Origin: Lachnospiraceae bacterium
GTDB lineage: Bacteria; Bacillota; Clostridia; Lachnospirales; Lachnospiraceae
DNA length: 64,000 bases
NCBI GenBank assembly: GCA_017427415.1
Contig: JAFRSU010000084.1
Location: 1-64,000 of the forward strand
Direction of reading: 5' to 3'
Part shown: positions 60,797 to 64,000 of the stretch, one piece after another
Numbering within the stretch: position 1 is the stretch's first letter
Layout: every line of letters starts with the position of its first letter
Translations under genes and position numbers: made by a program
The notes under the pieces: generated by a model
Seen by the model: only the letters and a program-made list of their open reading frames with translations
What the model was told of the DNA's origin: nothing
Database searches by the model: none

Positions 60797-60850
60797 TTGA
60801 CAATTTATAGTTAGCGGTGTATAACTATATATCGGTTAGCGAACGCTAAC
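60797..60850 (+). promoter_or_regulatory. Promoter with two DtxR-type operators 25 bases apart
   Basis: TTGACA (60797-60802), 17 bases, TATAAC (60820-60825). Operators GTTAGCGGTGTATAAC (60810-60825, over the -10) and the fully palindromic GTTAGCGAACGCTAAC (60835-60850). The layout is the same as at 57690. Confidence 0.82.
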
Positions 60851-60878
60851 TAAAATAATTATAGTTACAGGAGGACTT

Positions 60879-62267
60879 ATGAAATCATTATTTATCAAGA
60901 TGACGGCAATATTCCTTGTACTTGTCATGAGTGTAAGCTCTGCGGATTTTGCTGTATTGGAAGTCAAGGCGGATGAAGCCGTCACAACGGAAGCAAATGC
61001 AACAGGAGAGGATTTCTTAAAAGAAGTTATCGGAGAATATGTGCCTCTCTTTATAGGCGGAATTTTTAATTCTGAGTATGATCATTACTGGCATGATTAT
61101 TCGGCAGCCGTTGCCGGAGAATCTATGGCAGATATGTGCACAGTCATTCTGAAAAAAGCCATAGGTGCAACAACATACGGAGACGAAGCAGGTGAAGATT
61201 TCTTCTGCGGCTATACTGCAGATGTGGCTAAGATCGTATTCGGTGGAAACGATGGATCCAAGGTTACTTTTATAAAGAATAACGGAGAAAAGATCACCCA
61301 TGATTATGTATTTGTAAAAAATGCATCAGCAACCGGTATTGTTGAAGGACAGGAGATGGGGTATGACGGATATCTCTACAAGAGTAAGGATGATAATAAG
61401 GATGAATTCGCCTATATCTTTATGTGTCCGGATACTCCTGAAGAGACTTATCACCTTGAATTCAGATATGGAAGCAGCGAAGAAGATATTCTTAAATTAA
61501 CGGAAGGGAAATATAAGAACTGGCTTGCTGCAGGTTTCCCCGCTTCCGCGTTTGAAGACCCTAAGGAAACTCTGATCCAGCAGGTTATAGGACTTTTTGT
61601 GTATGAAAATCTCGTAGCTATGAGCGGTGAGGAAAGCAATGCCCAGAGGATCGGTATTTCAGGTACTTGGGATATGGATACTACTGCATTTAAGGATTAT
61701 CCCGGATATGAAAATGCTTCGATGTACATCGAACTTGCAGATACCGGAACCGGCAGAAGCTTTGTAGATATGACCGGAAGTGGGAACTATATGCTTGCAA
61801 GCGAGTATCCTTTTTATACTTATGGAACCAAGGACACTGCTGGCGTTGAAAAAGGTGTATATCTTGTAATAAGTGAAGATGAAGGATTAAAGACAGCAAC
61901 CTATGAGATATCCGAAAAAGACGGACAGAAGGTACTTACATTTAATTCTTCTGAGGGAGTACTCACATACTTCGGCCGCGATACTATAGCAGCCCCGAAG
62001 ATTACAAAAGCAAAGGTAAAGAGTTCAAAGAAAATCTCTTTAAAGTGGACAAAGGTTGAAAATGCTGAAGGATATGAACTTGTATATTCTTCAAAGAGCA
62101 GTTTTAAGAAAGCAAGGACCAAGACCGTAACCGGTAAGAATTCAGCTAAGACAAAGAAGCTTAAGAGCAAAACTTACTATGTAAAGGTACGTGCATTTAC
62201 TACAGACGATGCAGGAAACAAAGTATACGGTGATTTTTCTGATGTTAAGACTGTTATCGTGAAATAA
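60879..62267 (+). CDS. Secreted protein with C-terminal fibronectin type III domain
   Basis: A 462-residue protein with a signal peptide (MKSLFIKMTAIFLVLVMSVS, cleavage likely near residue 30). The body (about 40-365) is an unrecognised extracellular domain rich in Gly, Asp and Tyr. A C-terminal Fn3 domain follows (about 370-462; KSSKKISLKWTKVENAEGYE ... TYYVKVRAFTTD). No cell-wall anchor is visible. Two metal-type operators cover its promoter, so it should be made when the metal is scarce. It may bind metal, haem or a host glycan; the function is unknown. Confidence 0.8.
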   Translation: MKSLFIKMTAIFLVLVMSVSSADFAVLEVKADEAVTTEANATGEDFLKEVIGEYVPLFIGGIFNSEYDHYWHDYSAAVAGESMADMCTVILKKAIGATTYGDEAGEDFFCGYTADVAKIVFGGNDGSKVTFIKNNGEKITHDYVFVKNASATGIVEGQEMGYDGYLYKSKDDNKDEFAYIFMCPDTPEETYHLEFRYGSSEEDILKLTEGKYKNWLAAGFPASAFEDPKETLIQQVIGLFVYENLVAMSGEESNAQRIGISGTWDMDTTAFKDYPGYENASMYIELADTGTGRSFVDMTGSGNYMLASEYPFYTYGTKDTAGVEKGVYLVISEDEGLKTATYEISEKDGQKVLTFNSSEGVLTYFGRDTIAAPKITKAKVKSSKKISLKWTKVENAEGYELVYSSKSSFKKARTKTVTGKNSAKTKKLKSKTYYVKVRAFTTDDAGNKVYGDFSDVKTVIVK

Positions 62268-62298
62268 TATCCTGATATAGAATCTTCCTTAAATCATG

Positions 62299-62332
62299 AA
62301 AAAGGAGCGGCAAAAACAGCTGCTCCTTTTTT
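62299..62332 (+). terminator. Rho-independent terminator
   Basis: AAAAAGGAGC (62299-62308) pairs with GCTCCTTTTT (62322-62331), with an inner GC/GC step and T-run. Confidence 0.88.
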
Positions 62333-62353
62333 GAAAAAGATAACCGGAAAATA

Positions 62354-62408
62354 TTGACAAAAAAATCAGCATATATATAATAAAGGCAGATAGTTAGGTA
62401 CTGATAAC
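62354..62408 (+). promoter_or_regulatory. ZIP gene promoter with DtxR-type operator
   Basis: TTGACA (62354-62359), 16 bases, TATAAT (62376-62381). Operator GTTAGGTACTGATAAC (62393-62408) lies just downstream of the start of transcription. Confidence 0.72.
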
Positions 62409-62435
62409 TCACATTGTTATATGGAGATGATATAT

Positions 62436-63215
62436 ATGTCAATAGAAATATTAGAAGGAATTCTGATCCCGTTTTTAGGTACGACATTGGGTGCAGCATG
62501 TGTTTTCTTCCTTAAAGGAGAAATGAATGATAAACTAAAAAAAGCCATGGGCGGATTTGCCGCCGGAGTTATGATCTCCGCATCGTTTTTCAGTTTGCTT
62601 CTGCCTGCCATAGAGCAGTCCGAACATATGGGAAAGCTGGCATTTATACCTGCTATGGCAGGTTTTATCATCGGAATGCTGTTCCTTTTGTTTTTGGATA
62701 TCATTATACCTCATATGCATCTGGATAAGAGCGAAGAGGGACCAAAGTCCGGTCTTAAGCGTACTACAAAGCTGGTGCTTGCAGTAACCTTACATAATCT
62801 CCCGGAAGGGATGGCAGTCGGAATCGTATATGCAGGGTGGAAGTACGGGAATAATGAGATAGCATTAAGCGGTGCTCTGGCGTTGGCTCTCGGTATCGCA
62901 CTGCAGAATTTCCCTGAAGGAGCTATCGTATCCATGCCTTTGCTGGCTGAAGGTATGCCAAAATGGAAAACATTTATATATGGCACTCTGTCAGGCATAG
63001 TAGAGCCGATCGGTGCATTACTTACCATTTTTGCCGCAAGCTTCTTTTTGCCGATACTTCCATATCTTTTAAGTTTTGCGGCAGGTGCGATGTTTTATGT
63101 TGTGGTAGAAGAACTTATACCCGAAATGTCAGATGGCGAACATTCCAATATCGGTACAGTCTGCTTTGCAGTCGGGTTTGTAATGATGATGGCGCTTGAT
63201 GTGGGATTGGGATAA
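62436..63215 (+). CDS. ZIP-family divalent metal transporter
   Basis: A 259-residue protein with eight hydrophobic segments and the ZIP binuclear-site helices: LTLHNLPEGMAVG-type (VTLHNLPEGMAVGIVYAG) and ALGIALQNFPEGAIVSMP, with the His and Glu ligands. It brings Zn, Fe or Mn into the cytoplasm. ATG 62436 is chosen because GGAGA lies 8 bases upstream; ATGs at 62421 and 62427 precede it. The single DtxR-type operator suggests derepression when the metal is low. Confidence 0.92.
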   Translation: MSIEILEGILIPFLGTTLGAACVFFLKGEMNDKLKKAMGGFAAGVMISASFFSLLLPAIEQSEHMGKLAFIPAMAGFIIGMLFLLFLDIIIPHMHLDKSEEGPKSGLKRTTKLVLAVTLHNLPEGMAVGIVYAGWKYGNNEIALSGALALALGIALQNFPEGAIVSMPLLAEGMPKWKTFIYGTLSGIVEPIGALLTIFAASFFLPILPYLLSFAAGAMFYVVVEELIPEMSDGEHSNIGTVCFAVGFVMMMALDVGLG

Positions 63216-63223
63216 AAAAGTTC

Positions 63224-63333
63224 TTGACAAACAGAATAACCGATGATATGATAACGGTGTTACGTAACAATGTTATGCAATATCGTTATTTGTTTTGTAT
63301 GACTGATCTGTTAAAGGAATAACACAATGTTAT
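63224..63333 (+). promoter_or_regulatory. Promoter and palindromic operators of the TetR gene
   Basis: TTGACA (63224-63229), 17 bases, TATGAT (63247-63252). A 26-bp palindrome (63251-63276) has half-sites ATAACGGTGTTAC and GTAACAATGTTAT, matching at 11 of 13 positions. A further ATAAC-N5-GTTAT lies at 63319-63333, reaching the start codon. Autoregulation is likely. Confidence 0.7.
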
Positions 63334-63949
63334 GAAAAACAATATAGAATACGAAAAAAGAACGCTTTTGATAGAAGCAGCAAAAAAAGAGTTTAGGGAA
63401 AAAGGATATAACAAAGCATCATTAAGAAGTATATGCGCTAAAGCCGGAGTGACTACCGGAGCGTTATATTTCTTTTTCGAGAATAAAGCCGAGTTGTTTT
63501 CGGCTATAGTAGATGAGCCTGTTAAGGGATTGAAGAAAATGCTTATTGAGCATTTTAAAGAAGACAGGGAATATATGGAGCATCTTGATTCATTTGAAAA
63601 TATGGAGATGGATCACAGTGATCTTTCAGATATGCTGGTGGAGTACTTATATAAGTATTATGATAGTTTCATTCTTTTGCTGACAGCTTCTGAAAATACG
63701 GTATATGTAAATTGTATCGATGAAATTGTGAAGCTGACGGAGACAGCGATGCCGGTCATGCTGTCCGGACTAAAAGGTTATACATACGATGAATACATGT
63801 CTCATTGGATGTCCCATATCACTGTAGATGCTTTTGTCAATGTGATAAAACATGAGACAGATGTAGAACAAGCAAAAATCAAGTTAAGAAAGATAATGAA
63901 TTACCTGATCGAAGGCTGGGTACAGCTGGTATTTGTACCATTAAAGTGA
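63332..63949 (+). CDS. TetR-family regulator
   Basis: A 205-residue protein with the TetR HTH (FREKGYNKASLRSICAKAGV, TTGALYFFFENKAELFSAIV) and a helical ligand-binding domain. The palindromic operator over its own promoter points to autorepression. Its target operon probably lies beyond the window. The ATG overlaps an operator-like repeat and has only AAAGGAATAA as ribosome site. Confidence 0.9.
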   Translation: MKNNIEYEKRTLLIEAAKKEFREKGYNKASLRSICAKAGVTTGALYFFFENKAELFSAIVDEPVKGLKKMLIEHFKEDREYMEHLDSFENMEMDHSDLSDMLVEYLYKYYDSFILLLTASENTVYVNCIDEIVKLTETAMPVMLSGLKGYTYDEYMSHWMSHITVDAFVNVIKHETDVEQAKIKLRKIMNYLIEGWVQLVFVPLK

Positions 63950-63975
63950 TCATCGATAAGTGTAAAAATAATTAC

Positions 63976-64000
63976 TGTCATTTTGAGCGGGACTTCTTAT
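63976..64000. repeat. Start of a second TGTCATTCTGAGCG-type element (cut by window end)
   Basis: TGTCATTTTGAGCG at 63976-63989 matches the start of the element at 49321 with one difference. The window ends before the second arm. Confidence 0.5.

Overview
This window looks like part of the chromosome of a Lachnospiraceae bacterium (Butyrivibrio or a relative). The basis is the moderately AT-rich Firmicutes sequence, strong AGGAGG ribosome sites, textbook TTGACA/TATAAT promoters, the cysS-mrnC-rlmB order, and many protein families I associate with that group. This assignment is inference from remembered families; no search was run.

Layout. 1-4535: the end of a cell-wall hydrolase, then cysS-mrnC-rlmB and a small unknown gene. 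4561-4848: tRNA-Thr and tRNA-Pro. 4850-10530: a decayed accessory region beside tRNA-Pro, with an integrase-like C-terminal scrap, a small unknown gene, an ORF6N/phospholipase-D-like gene preceded by a run of variant copies of its own variable motif, a broken HEAT-repeat gene, a frameshifted small gene, an XRE regulator and an unusually long ECF-type sigma factor. 10645-21034: two BlaI/M56-peptidase pairs around small unknown proteins, two of which resemble the C-terminal end of the flagellar cap protein FliD. 21172-26000: a GAF-GGDEF protein and a MoxR/DUF58/membrane-protein operon. 26161-31771: a ketopantoate-reductase-like protein fused to a 2[4Fe-4S] ferredoxin, the alpha, beta and gamma subunits of a 2-oxoacid:ferredoxin oxidoreductase, and an acyl-CoA ligase. 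31883-45420: a patatin-like protein, unknown membrane proteins, a glycosyltransferase/ABC-F pair, two overlapping MutS-like ATPases with a membrane protein and a phosphoesterase, and a DHH phosphoesterase.

45450-63949 is a metal-homeostasis region: a DtxR-family regulator, feoA-feoA-feoB, a FeoB-associated/HMA fusion, a zinc-type ABC transporter with a Fur/Zur-like repressor, a TetR-controlled FtsX-type ABC exporter, a second DtxR-family regulator with a DUF6110-like protein and a P1B-type ATPase, a secreted Fn3 protein, a ZIP transporter and a TetR regulator. A 16-bp operator, GTTA-N8-TAAC, recurs at promoters across this region (feoA, upstream of feoB, a gene-less transcript, the second DtxR-family operon, the Fn3 gene and zip). 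This implies one DtxR-type metalloregulon that includes a candidate structured small RNA at about 50003-50327.

The observations I consider most novel are the variant-motif array in front of the ORF6N gene, the metalloregulon with its structured RNA, the reductase-ferredoxin fusion heading the oxidoreductase operon, the paired MutS-like ATPases, and the FliD-tail/M56 clusters.
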